Shown: piece after piece, positions 32,010-40,603 of the stretch
Layout: every line of letters starts with the position of its first letter
Numbering within the stretch: position 1 is the stretch's first letter
Assembly: GCA_900104855.1 (NCBI GenBank)
Contig: FNSS01000001.1
Location: forward strand, 5,394,001-5,458,000
Direction of reading: 5' to 3'
DNA length: 64,000 bases
Source of the DNA: Rhizobiales bacterium GAS188
GTDB taxonomy: Bacteria; Pseudomonadota; Alphaproteobacteria; Rhizobiales; Beijerinckiaceae
Notes under the pieces: model-generated
What the model was told of the DNA's origin: nothing
Databases searched by the model: none
The model's input: only the letters and a program-made list of their open reading frames with translations
Translations under genes and position numbers: made by a program

Positions 32010-33452
32010 ATGGGAGGCGTGATAATGTCGGCGCTGAGGGGCGCCGGTTTGTGTATCGCCCTTAGTATTGGTTGTGTTGGGGGTGCCAAGTCGCAGGCCA
32101 CCGATCTGGAGTCGCAGCTCGCATACCAGCGCGGCATCGAGGCGGTCATCTGGTCGATGCCGGCGATCAGCATCCGCGAGTTCCAGGAGGCTGCATTCAA
32201 GGACTATGGCATCACCTGGAACGACGTGGTCCTGTTCAGCAAGCCCGCGATACCCAAGCAAGAGCTGCTGACGGCAAACAACCAAGTGCCATACGTGCTG
32301 ACCATGCTGAACCTGCGGCAGGGGCCGGTGGTGGTCGAAATCCCGCCAGAGGGCGCAAAAGCGCAGCTGTTCGGCAGTTTCGTGGACAACTGGCAGGCAC
32401 CCATTGTCGATGTTGGCCCGTCGGGGGAGGACGAAGGGCGCGGCGCCAAATACCTGTTCCTGCCCCCTGGATACTCGGAACCGATTCCGGACGGCTACCT
32501 TCCGGTTCGGATGGAGGGCTACGTCGTTGCCGGGGCCCTTCGTCCGGTGCCGGCAAACGGCGGCACGGCTGAGGAGGCCCACGCCTACGCCCAGGAGATG
32601 AAGGTCTATCCGCTGGCGGACGCCGCGGCCCCGAAGCCGACGCGATTTGTCGATGGCTACGCTAAGCCTCTCCATTCGCTTCCGGCCTATGACGCTAGCT
32701 GGTTCCACGAGTTGGCCGCGATGGTCAACGAAGAGCCGGTGCGCGAACGCGACAAGGTGATGATGGGCATGTTGGCATCGATCGGCATCGTGCGCGGCAA
32801 ACCGTTCAAGCCCGACGCGAAGATGCAGAAGGCGCTCGACGCAGCGTTGGTCGATGCGCGGCGGATCATGCAGAACTATTTCGAGACTCCCAACCGCGCT
32901 CTATCGCCCTGGTGGCCTGGAAGCCAGTGGGGAGGACCGTCGTTGGGGACGATACGGGTGGCAAACGGCTTCACCTTCGAGACGGACGACGCGCTCTGGA
33001 TCGATGCGCGTGCGGGCCTCTTTTACTGGGCGACATTCGCTCCGAAAAAGCTGGGTGGCGGCACCTTCTATCTGATGGACCTGCGCGACTCCGCCGGGCA
33101 GCTATTCGACGGACAAGCAACCTACCGGCTGCGTGTCCCCGCCGTTGTGCCGGCAAAGGATTTTTGGTCGGCCATCGTCTATGACATGGAGTCGAAGGCG
33201 TTCGTCTGCGCCGGGCCATGCGATACGGCGGACAACGTGGTTGGGCTGTCGTCCTTCGACAAGCCGGCGATGAAGCAGAACAGCGACGGGTCCGTGGACC
33301 TCTATTTTGGCCCGAAGGCGCCGCCAGGCTTCGAGAAAAACTGGGTCCCGACCGCCGGCAGGAGCTTCTTCCTGATCTTCCGCCTCTATGGGCCAGAGAA
33401 GGCTCTCTTCGACAAGAGCTGGAAGATGCCGGATGTCGAGAAGGTTCCGTAA
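32010..33452 (+). CDS. DUF1254/DUF1214 family exported protein
   Basis: The 480-residue protein has a signal peptide (residues about 7-30, ending KSQA) and the two parts of this family. An N-terminal DUF1254 domain holds YQRGIEAVIWSMPA, VVEIPPEGAKAQLFGSFVDNW and KYLFLPPGY; a C-terminal DUF1214 domain holds PDAKMQKAL, GTFYLMDLRDSAGQLFDGQATYRL, FWSAIVYDMESKAFV and LYFGPKAPPGFEKNW. It is intact and full length. The family is widespread in rhizobia, periplasmic and of unknown function. A second, frameshifted member lies 288 bp downstream, with a sulfatase remnant between them. Confidence 0.9.
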   Translation: MGGVIMSALRGAGLCIALSIGCVGGAKSQATDLESQLAYQRGIEAVIWSMPAISIREFQEAAFKDYGITWNDVVLFSKPAIPKQELLTANNQVPYVLTMLNLRQGPVVVEIPPEGAKAQLFGSFVDNWQAPIVDVGPSGEDEGRGAKYLFLPPGYSEPIPDGYLPVRMEGYVVAGALRPVPANGGTAEEAHAYAQEMKVYPLADAAAPKPTRFVDGYAKPLHSLPAYDASWFHELAAMVNEEPVRERDKVMMGMLASIGIVRGKPFKPDAKMQKALDAALVDARRIMQNYFETPNRALSPWWPGSQWGGPSLGTIRVANGFTFETDDALWIDARAGLFYWATFAPKKLGGGTFYLMDLRDSAGQLFDGQATYRLRVPAVVPAKDFWSAIVYDMESKAFVCAGPCDTADNVVGLSSFDKPAMKQNSDGSVDLYFGPKAPPGFEKNWVPTAGRSFFLIFRLYGPEKALFDKSWKMPDVEKVP

Positions 33453-33560
33453 GCGGCTTCCGAGAGGGTCAATTCCCGGCGGCCGTCCCGCAACGCGGCA
33501 GGACGGCTATTGGTAGTCGAAAGCGCACTCGAAGCCGTTGCCCAAAAGGAGGAAACAGGG

Positions 33561-33716
33561 ATGGACAAACGAGCGAACATGTGTCGCTGCCTCGCGGGTC
33601 GGCTTTTGCTCACATACGCGGTCATGACAGGCGGAGGGTTCAGAGCGCAGGAGGCAATTAAGCCCAACATCCTTGTCATCATGGGCGACGACATCGGTTG
33701 GGAAAACGTCTGCTAA
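33561..33716 (+). pseudogene. Arylsulfatase N-terminal fragment
   Basis: After a strong AGGAGG, ATG 33561 opens a 51-codon frame with a signal-peptide-like start and then KPNILVIMGDDIGWENV, the metal-binding N-terminal motif of the arylsulfatase family (two Asp ligands present). The frame then stops at 33716, and no further sulfatase sequence, including the CxPSR active-site motif, follows. It is thus a remnant left by deletion, lying between two DUF1254 genes, where intact sulfatases are found in some genomes. Confidence 0.8.
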
Positions 33717-33739
33717 TACCGACAAAGGAGGCTCCGCAG

Positions 33740-35268
33740 ATGAAACTTCAGGCCATGCTTAGATCCGGTCACGCCGCTGCCGCATGCTTACTGTTGCTCG
33801 CACATGCTCCCGCTTGGGCGCAGAACGCCCCGCCAAAATATTCAGCCGAGGTTCCAGCCAACATCACGACGCCAGATAGCGTCGAGACGCGCATCGGGAC
33901 GCTAAAGTTCGGTAATGGCGTACCCGATCAGAAAACCATTCAAATGGTTTACGATCAGATCGACTTTGTGCGTGGGATCGACGCTTTTCTGACCGGCATG
34001 CCAGCAACGTCCGTCTACGCACTTTGCGAAGGTTTCGACCGTGTCGGCATCAAACGAAATCAAGGTTTCGGTATCACCGAGGACTTGATGGATGCGCGGT
34101 CGCTGTTCCTGACCCCCAATACTACCACGGTCTATGTTTTCACGTGCCTCGACCTAAATAGCGGGCCGATGGTCCTCCAGGTTGCACCTGGGGTCCTGGG
34201 GCCGGTCGATGACGCCTATTTTCGCTGGGTGACAGACTTGGGACTTACCGGCCCCGATGCTGGGAAGGGAGGAAAGTATCTGCTTGTGCCCCCGGCGACA
34301 CCCTGCCGGCCGATGGTCACTTCGTCGTCAAGCCACGCACTAACACCCTCGCGGTGTTTTATCGCGCGTTCGTTAGGGGCGGCGACATCGCCGCTGCGGT
34401 CCGTAACGTAAAGGAAAACACCAAGGTCTACCCGCTTTATGGATTGACCGAAGCGGGCGATCCTCCACCAACCGTGTTTGTTAACACTTCAGGTCTGAAG
34501 TTCAACACTATCAGCTCGAACACATTCAGCTTCTATGAAGAGCTGAATAGAGTCGTGCAGAGCGAGCCTGCCGATTTCGTTGACCCCGATACTGTTGGTC
34601 TATTCGCGGCGATCGGGATCAAGAAAGGCATGCCGTTTGCGCCCGACTCTCGCATGAAAGCCATACTGACCGATGCGGTCGCGGTCGCTAACGGCTTTGC
34701 CCGGGCAAACCTCTTCGCTCCGCGAGACGAGCAAGCGAAGATTTATCCAGACCGGCAGTGGATCACTCCCTTTGTCGGCGGCAGCTATCTGTTTTTGAGC
34801 GGTGCTGAACGCCTGTTGGATGCACGGAACCTGTTCTTCTACTATGCAACCGGCATCACACCAGCCATGTCGATGTCGCGAGTCGGGTCGGGGTCCGCGT
34901 ATGCCGGAGCATTCCGGGACTCCAAAGGAAACTATTTTGACGGAGGCAAGACCTACAAGATCACACTCCCGGCGCCCATCCCGGCAAAGGAATTCTGGTC
35001 GTTCGTGGTCTATGACAATCAGACGCGCTCCTTGCTGGAGACAGATCAGAAGCTGGCTGGTGTCGACAGTACCAGACCAGAGTTAAGGAAAAACCCGGAT
35101 GGCTCGGCAACGGTTTGGTTTGGTCCCAGGGCTCCAGCCGGGCAGGAGGGCAATTGGGTTCAAACGATGCCCGGGAAGGGCTGGAACGTCCTGCTGCGTC
35201 TGTACGGACCGCTGGAACCCTGGTTCAACAAGAGCTGGAAACCCGGCGACATCGAGTTGGTTCAGTAG
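33740..35268 (+). pseudogene. DUF1254/DUF1214 family exported protein, frameshifted
   Basis: ATG 33740 (AAAGGAGG 8 bp upstream) opens with a signal peptide and the DUF1254 part (TLKFGNGVPDQKTIQMVYDQIDF, NTTTVYVFTCLDLNSGPMVL, GGKYLLVPP). The frame is lost at about 34291-34296. The sequence continues in another frame with DTLPADGHFVVKPRTNTL, FYRAFVRGGD and the DUF1214 part to 35268 (GGKTYKITLPAPIPAKEFWSFVVYD, VWFGPRAPAGQEGNW). One missing base in CCCCCGGCGAC accounts for it; the repaired protein would have about 509 residues. It is a paralogue of the intact upstream gene. Confidence 0.88.
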
Positions 35269-35289
35269 CCGAGGTACTTGCGTCTAATC

Positions 35290-35362
35290 AAGGTCACGTT
35301 TGGGTCATTCTCGGCCGGCCGGCTACAACGAATGACCGCAATGGGTCGGAAGCAGTCTACCC
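35290..35362. repeat. Island repeat remnant at the right boundary
   Basis: It contains TTTGGGTCATTC (35299-35310), the inverse of the motif near 27240, followed by GAATGACCGCAATGGGTCGGAAGCAGTCTACCC. It marks the last copy before core-type, GC-richer genes resume at 35412. Confidence 0.55.
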
Positions 35363-35411
35363 GCCTGTGGAATACTCAAGCGGACCATATGGAAGCAGCC
35401 GGTAGGCCTCC

Positions 35412-35870
35412 CTAGGATTTTGCACGTTCGGGCCCTGTCTTGAAATACGACACGTCCTTGGCGACGATGCTCGAGGGCGTTACGCAAATCATCAGGTCGA
35501 GTGGCGTGACGACTTTCTCGATGAACCAGGCGTTCCAGGCTGATCTGTCCGGACCGAGATAGTTATGCAGTAAACGCTCTAGTCGTGACGGCTCCATATC
35601 TTGGATTTCGGCCACTCCGCGTATCCCGACATGGCGCAGCAGGCCGCGATCAAGGTCATAATCGACGATGCCGATTGCACAGCGCGGCTCGGGGCGAAGC
35701 CGCTTCGGGAAACTGTCACGCGAGGTGCCGATCAGCCAGATCGCGCCTTGCTCCCATAGAAACCAGACCGGAGACTCTCTTGGTCCGTCGGGAGAGCTGG
35801 TTGCCAGATGCGCCATGAGCGGCTTCGAGAGCACCGCATCCGGGTCGAAGTCGTGTCTCGCGGCAATCAT
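35412..35870 (-). CDS. Pyridoxamine 5'-phosphate oxidase-family (flavin/F420-split-barrel) protein
   Basis: The 152-residue split-barrel protein has the start AHLATSSPDGPRESPVWFLWEQGAIWLIGTS, typical of the PNPOx-like family that binds FMN or F420. The RCAIGIVDYD strand and WNAWFIEKVV follow. The enzyme's substrate is unknown; some relatives reduce heme products or act on small ligands. Its ATG shares one base with the stop codon of the upstream LysR gene (TGATG), so the two are translationally coupled and likely share regulation. Confidence 0.85.
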   Translation of the reverse strand: MIAARHDFDPDAVLSKPLMAHLATSSPDGPRESPVWFLWEQGAIWLIGTSRDSFPKRLRPEPRCAIGIVDYDLDRGLLRHVGIRGVAEIQDMEPSRLERLLHNYLGPDRSAWNAWFIEKVVTPLDLMICVTPSSIVAKDVSYFKTGPERAKS

Positions 35871-36769
35871 CAAGCCTGCGCCTCAGCGCCGGAGACCGTC
35901 TGCAGCAGCCAGTCGCGGAAGGCTTGCATGGCCGCGCTCTGCCGCTTCGATTTGAGCGATGTCAACCAGTAATCGCCAAGTGCGATCTCGACGTCGAAGG
36001 GGCGGACCAGCCGACCCTGCTGCAATTCGCGCGCGAACATCTTGACCGGCAGGAGCGCTACGCCCGCGCCCTGGGCCGCGACCTCGGCCATGGCGACCGA
36101 GGAGTCGAACACTGTCCCCCGGAGCGGCGGGCAGGGGGCGTTCGCAGCCGCGAACCAGCGCGTCCATTCATCGGCCCGGTAGGAGCGCAGCAGCACCTCG
36201 CCGTCGAGATCGGCCGGCCGGTGCAATCGCGGCGCGATCATGGGCGCGCAGAGCGGGGAGAGCGGCGCGGTCAGGAGATGCATCGCTTCGGTGCCGTGCC
36301 AGGAGCCGTCGCCGAACCTGATGGCGAAGTCGAGGCCCTCGCCGGCCATGTCGACCCGGTTGTTGTTGGTGAGCAGGCGCAGGTCGATATAAGGGTGCGC
36401 ATTGCAGAAACCCTGCAGCCGCGGCAGCAGAAATCCGGTGGCGAATGTGGTGACGCTTCCGATGGTGACCACTTCGCGGAAATGCCCGTTCTCGAACATG
36501 TCCAAGGTGGCGCGGATGCGCCCGAAGGTGTCGGCCAGAACCGGCATCAGCGCCTGGCCCTCATCGGTCAGGGCAAGGCCGCGCGGCAACCTGCGGAACA
36601 ACCGCACACCCAAATTCTCCTCAAGGCTCTTGACCTGATGGCTGACGGCCGCCTGCGTCACGCAGAGCTCCAGCCCGGCCCGGGTGAAGCTCAGATGCCG
36701 AGCGGAGGCCTCGAAGGCCCGCAACGCGTTCAGTGGCAGATAGGAGTTGGGGAGATGGGATTTGATCAT
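35870..36769 (-). CDS. LysR family regulator, GcvA/AmpR type
   Basis: A 299-residue regulator with an N-terminal helix-turn-helix (LNALRAFEASARHLSFTRAGLELCVTQAAVSHQVKSLEENLGVRLFRRLPRGLALT, residues 13-68), which is the AmpR/GcvA pattern, and a periplasmic-binding-type effector domain. It is divergent from a class A beta-lactamase gene with 101 bp between starts, the arrangement seen for AmpR-type control in Proteobacteria. Induction of the beta-lactamase by peptidoglycan fragments is therefore a reasonable inference. The downstream PNPOx-like gene is co-transcribed. Confidence 0.9.
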   Translation of the reverse strand: MIKSHLPNSYLPLNALRAFEASARHLSFTRAGLELCVTQAAVSHQVKSLEENLGVRLFRRLPRGLALTDEGQALMPVLADTFGRIRATLDMFENGHFREVVTIGSVTTFATGFLLPRLQGFCNAHPYIDLRLLTNNNRVDMAGEGLDFAIRFGDGSWHGTEAMHLLTAPLSPLCAPMIAPRLHRPADLDGEVLLRSYRADEWTRWFAAANAPCPPLRGTVFDSSVAMAEVAAQGAGVALLPVKMFARELQQGRLVRPFDVEIALGDYWLTSLKSKRQSAAMQAFRDWLLQTVSGAEAQA

Positions 36770-36870
36770 CGCGGACGACCCAAATTTTTCTCATGGCTCG
36801 CCCGATTTATCATCGTTTGTCAACATGCCGGGCCCTGTGGTGCTTGCGCCCCGTCACGGAGGAGAGACGG

Positions 36871-37764
36871 ATGATCACCAGGCGTCGATTTGCGAGAGTT
36901 GCGGGCCTCACGCTTGTCGGGGTCGGCTCGCTCGGACGACCGGGCAAGCTGCTGGCGGCGGGTGCTGTGCCCGGCAAGCTCGCGGAAGAATTCGCGCGGC
37001 TCGAAGGCAAGAGCGGCGGCCGGCTCGGAGTTGCGATGCTCGACACAGGCACGGGCATGCGAGCAGGCCATCGCCAGGAGGAGCGCTTCCCGATGTGCAG
37101 CACCTTCAAGCTGCTCGCGGCCGCGGCGGTCCTCGACCGCGTCGACGCCGGCAAGGAGAGCCTCGACAGGCGCATCCGCTTCGAAGCCGCGGATATCCTC
37201 AGCAATGCTCCCATCACCAAGGATCATATCGGCGGGGATGGGATGACGATCGCCGAGCTCTGCGCGGCCGCGATCACGCTCAGCGACAACACTGCGGCAA
37301 ATCTTTTGCTCGCGAGCTTCGGCGGCCCTGCCGGATTGACCGCCTATGTGCGCAAGCTCGGCGACAGCACGACCCGGCTCGACCGCAACGAGCCGTCGCT
37401 CAATACGGCCGTGCCCGGCGATCCCCGCGACACGACGACGCCCTCCGCGATGCTCTCCACCCTGCAGGCTCTGACGCTCGGTCAGGCACTTTCGGTCTCG
37501 TCGCGCGAGCGATTGATCGGGTGGCTCGTCGCCAACAAGACCGGCGATGCCCGCCTGCGGGCCGGCCTGCCGAAAACCTGGCGCGTCGGGGACAAGACGG
37601 GCACCGGAGCGCTTGGCACCACCAACGATGTCGCCATCGCCTGGCCGCCTGGACGGGCGCCTCTCTTGATCTGCACCTATCTGACCGGCAGTTCCGCGAA
37701 TGACGACGGGCGCAACGCCATCCTGGCTGCGGTGGCGCTAGCGATCGCGGCCGGCTTCTCGTAA
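36871..37764 (+). CDS. Class A beta-lactamase
   Basis: The 297-residue enzyme starts at ATG 36871 after GGAGGAG. A Tat-like signal (RRRFARVAGLTLVG) fits export to the periplasm. All class A elements are present: STFK with the nucleophile Ser77, SDN in LSDNTAANLLL (about 138), the omega-loop ExxLN as EPSLN (about 175) and KTG in VGDKTGTGALGT (about 240). It hydrolyses penicillins and perhaps cephalosporins; the spectrum cannot be deduced. It is divergent from an AmpR-like regulator, so probably inducible. No mobile element adjoins it, so it looks chromosomal. Confidence 0.95.
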   Translation: MITRRRFARVAGLTLVGVGSLGRPGKLLAAGAVPGKLAEEFARLEGKSGGRLGVAMLDTGTGMRAGHRQEERFPMCSTFKLLAAAAVLDRVDAGKESLDRRIRFEAADILSNAPITKDHIGGDGMTIAELCAAAITLSDNTAANLLLASFGGPAGLTAYVRKLGDSTTRLDRNEPSLNTAVPGDPRDTTTPSAMLSTLQALTLGQALSVSSRERLIGWLVANKTGDARLRAGLPKTWRVGDKTGTGALGTTNDVAIAWPPGRAPLLICTYLTGSSANDDGRNAILAAVALAIAAGFS

Positions 37765-37796
37765 GGGCCGCCGCGCCCCAAACCGCTGTCCGTTGC

Positions 37797-38426
37797 CTAT
37801 GTTTTGGCCTGCCGCGATTTGCGGTAGGCGAGGGTGAAGAAGCGTGCGGCCCCGAGTCCAAGACAGATCGCCGCTGCTGCCGTCATCATGGATTGCGGGT
37901 CCCAGAAGAAGGGCTGGTGCTGGCTTCTCGAGATGATGACGAAGACCTGCATGAGGCTGGAGAAGGTCAAAAGCCCGCCGAGTGCCAACATGCGCCGGAA
38001 AGACATTGTGCCGGCCAGGGCCTGGCGCCGGTCCGCATAGGTGATCGTCTGTTCGGTGCGGAGCATGCCGGCAAGCACCGGCGCGAGCCGGTGGATCTTG
38101 TGTCGTGCCGAGACGATGAGGGTCACGTACATCGGCCCCAGGATCACCGCGACCATGATGACCGCGTCGCCGGTCGTCGGATTGTCGTGGCCGGACAGCG
38201 CCCAGCCGGCCGCGGCACCAAATAGCAGCAGCGCCACGATGACTGCCGCGAGGATGAGTTTCGGCCGGCGCGGCACCATGATCGACATGATCTCGGCCTT
38301 CTGCGCTTCGCTCGCGAGATGATGGCGCGCGCGGCCGAATACCCATGGATTCGGAGCCCGGAAGACATAGCCGTCCGGCACCCGCTTGAAAATGGATGCT
38401 TCGATCTCATCGCGATAGCCGGACAT
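37797..38426 (-). CDS. Membrane protein of unknown function
   Basis: This 209-residue protein has a soluble N-terminus (FKRVPDGYVFRAPNPWVFG, residues about 13-31) followed by four hydrophobic segments near 60-80, 85-107, 145-165 and 172-195. The N-terminal FRAPNPW motif resembles many small uncharacterised rhizobial membrane proteins. ATG 38426 is preceded by GGAGGG; the longer frame upstream is not supported. It is convergent with the beta-lactamase gene (32-bp gap). No function can be assigned. Confidence 0.7.
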   Translation of the reverse strand: MSGYRDEIEASIFKRVPDGYVFRAPNPWVFGRARHHLASEAQKAEIMSIMVPRRPKLILAAVIVALLLFGAAAGWALSGHDNPTTGDAVIMVAVILGPMYVTLIVSARHKIHRLAPVLAGMLRTEQTITYADRRQALAGTMSFRRMLALGGLLTFSSLMQVFVIISRSQHQPFFWDPQSMMTAAAAICLGLGAARFFTLAYRKSRQAKT

Positions 38427-38602
38427 GTCGCCCTCCTCGGTCCGCCGGAAGCTCGTTCGCCACAGTATTGGTCGCAGGCTGAAGCCGTTCGGTTCAACAA
38501 AGGAGGCCGCTCTGTCCTTCCCAGGCCTGGATCGCGACCGGCAAGGCGAGGAGTGAGATAGGTCGCTCGACCCCTCTGCTCTGTTGCCGGATCGGCAGTC
38601 CC

Positions 38603-39601
38603 TCATGAGTCCGCGTCAGAGTCTCCCGGAACCCCCACGCGTCGCGGGGCGGAGGCGAGGCCTACCCGCTCCGCCACGATATAGAGCGGGCGGCGCTTCA
38701 CCTCGGCGAAGATGCGCCCGACATATTCCCCGATCATGCCGAGCGACATCAGCTGCACTCCGGCGAGCAAGGTCACGGCGATGATCAAGGTGGGGAAGCC
38801 CGGCGTCTTGACCCCGACGAACAGGGCCTCGAGCGTGAAATAGATGGCGGTGATAATGGCGCCGAGCGAGATGAGGAAGCCGAGATAGGTCCAGATGCGC
38901 AAGGGCACGGTGGTGAAGGAGGCGATGCCGTCCCAGGCGAAGTGCAGGAGCTTGCGGTAGTTGTAGCGGCTCTGCCCATGCAGCCTCTCGCCGACCTCGA
39001 AGGGCACGCCGATCGATTTGAAGCCGATCCAGGAATACAGGCCTTTCGAGAAGCGGGCGCGCTCGCCCAACAGGCGCAGCGCATCGACGGCCTGGCGGTC
39101 GAAGAGCTGGAAATCGCCGGCTTCCTCAAAGAGCTGCGTTTCGCCGAGCCGTGCGAAGATCTGGTAGAACAGCCTGGTGAAGCCGCGCTTGAGCGGCCCC
39201 TCATAGGCGCGGCCCTGGCGCTGCGCATAGACGACCGCATAGCCCTCGCGCCAGCGCTTCACGAATTCGCTGATGATCTCGGGAGGATGCTGCAGATCGG
39301 CGTCCATGATGATCACGGCGTTCCCTTGCGCCGCATCGAGGCCAGCCGCGATCGCCACCTCCTTGCCGAAATTGCGCGAGAAGGAGAGGGCGCGCACGCG
39401 CCTCTCGCCGGCGTTGAGCCGCCGGATCGCCTCCATGCTGGCGTCGCGGCTGCCGTCATCCACGAACAGGATCTCCCAATCGGGTGTCTCCTTTTCGAGG
39501 ACGGGAGACAGGCGCGCCACGAGCGGCCCCAGATTCTCGGCCTCGTTGAAGACCGGAATGACGACGGAGAGCTCGACACGGGTAGGCGCAAGGCTGTTCA
39601 T
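38603..39601 (-). CDS. Family 2 glycosyltransferase, DPM1/GtrB/ArnC-like, with membrane anchor
   Basis: The 332-residue enzyme has a GT-A catalytic domain: SVVIPVFNEAENL (about 11-23), LFVDDGSRDAS, and the DAD metal-binding motif in VIIMDADLQHPPE (about 98). Two membrane segments follow at about 235-260 and 268-292. The type transfers a sugar from a nucleotide to polyprenyl phosphate for use outside the membrane (LPS modification or O-antigen glucosylation). The acceptor is not clear. No GtrA-like flippase is adjacent. It stands alone. Confidence 0.9.
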   Translation of the reverse strand: MNSLAPTRVELSVVIPVFNEAENLGPLVARLSPVLEKETPDWEILFVDDGSRDASMEAIRRLNAGERRVRALSFSRNFGKEVAIAAGLDAAQGNAVIIMDADLQHPPEIISEFVKRWREGYAVVYAQRQGRAYEGPLKRGFTRLFYQIFARLGETQLFEEAGDFQLFDRQAVDALRLLGERARFSKGLYSWIGFKSIGVPFEVGERLHGQSRYNYRKLLHFAWDGIASFTTVPLRIWTYLGFLISLGAIITAIYFTLEALFVGVKTPGFPTLIIAVTLLAGVQLMSLGMIGEYVGRIFAEVKRRPLYIVAERVGLASAPRRVGVPGDSDADS

Positions 39602-39765
39602 CGCGCCATCATGGCGGATTCGCCAGGCGATTTCGAGACCGGCGATTTCGAGACCCGCCCTGCGCCGAGCGCTTCCCGCCTGCCGCCGCTGGGTGCATCA
39701 TGAGAACCGCGCCCTGAAACCCGCGGGACGACCGTGCGTAGCTAGTATCTGGGATCATAAGAGGC

Positions 39766-39951
39766 TGTTACGTGGATCGCGAGGCGCCTATCCCTCCTCC
39801 GCGAAGCGCAGCGAGTGGGGGAGAGCGAGGCCCTTGCCGAGCGGACGGGTGGGGGACTTTTCCGGCGACGAACCCCACCCGGCTCGCTGCGCTCGCCACC
39901 CTCCCCTGTGCTCCGCATGGGAGGGATAGGCGCTTAGCAATTCACGTAACA
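39766..39951. repeat. 186-bp palindromic element with ~31-bp terminal inverted repeats
   Basis: The left end, from 39766 (TGTTACGTG, then GCGCCTATCCCTCC at about 39784-39797), is repeated in inverse at the right end, finishing at 39951, with about 27 of 31 positions matching. The inside is GC-rich and itself partly palindromic (GCGAAGCGCAGCGAGTGGG). It carries no gene and fills most of the 405-bp gap between the glycosyltransferase and the DUF4864 gene. It resembles a miniature inverted-repeat element; no target-site duplication is obvious. Confidence 0.8.
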
Positions 39952-40006
39952 CCCTTCTATGATTCCCGGTACGAGTGGGGGGTGCGATTTGCGCAAGGAG
40001 AGCGCC

Positions 40007-40447
40007 ATGTGGCTCGGTGGAAAGGCCTTGACGAGGGCGCGGGCCGGTCTTCTCGCTTTTGTCATCACGCTCATGCCGCTCGCGGCTCTTGCGCTGTCGG
40101 ACGGCGACCGCGCTGATAGCCGCGCCGTGATCGAGCGTCAGATCGACGCCTTTCGCCGCGATGACGGGCCGGCGGCCTTCGCCTTCGCCTCGCCGGAGCT
40201 GCAGACGATGTTCCAGGATGCCGACCGCTTCATGAACATGGTGCGCAACGGTTATCAGCCGGTCTACCGGCCGAAGAGCTACAATTTCAGCGGTGTCACC
40301 GAGACCGAATCCGGATTGACCGAGACGCTGGCGATCGAGGACGCCGACGGCCAAGCCTGGACCGCAATCTATACGCTCGCCAAGCAGCCCGACGGCTCCT
40401 GGAGGATCACCAGCTGTCATCTGGAAAAGGTCGGGCTCTCGACCTGA
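40007..40447 (+). CDS. DUF4864 family exported protein
   Basis: The 146-residue protein starts at ATG 40007 after AAGGAGAG. A signal peptide spans residues 1-29 (ending ALA). The mature part is an NTF2/SnoaL-like domain: SRAVIERQIDAFRRDDGPAAFAFASPELQ, FMNMVRNGYQPVYRP and DGSWRITSCHL match DUF4864. It is periplasmic, with unknown function. It is likely monocistronic, downstream of the palindromic element. Confidence 0.82.
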   Translation: MWLGGKALTRARAGLLAFVITLMPLAALALSDGDRADSRAVIERQIDAFRRDDGPAAFAFASPELQTMFQDADRFMNMVRNGYQPVYRPKSYNFSGVTETESGLTETLAIEDADGQAWTAIYTLAKQPDGSWRITSCHLEKVGLST

Positions 40448-40603
40448 GTGGTCCCGCCCAGCAGCAGGATCTGACTTATGACGCGGACCGAGTTTGCTCG
40501 CCCTTGCTCGTTCTCGCTTCGCATGCAACTCTAGCGATCAAATCCGACTGGTCGCACCTTCGTCAGGTTTGCAGTGACGATCGAAGCATCGGAGAGGGGA
40601 ATC

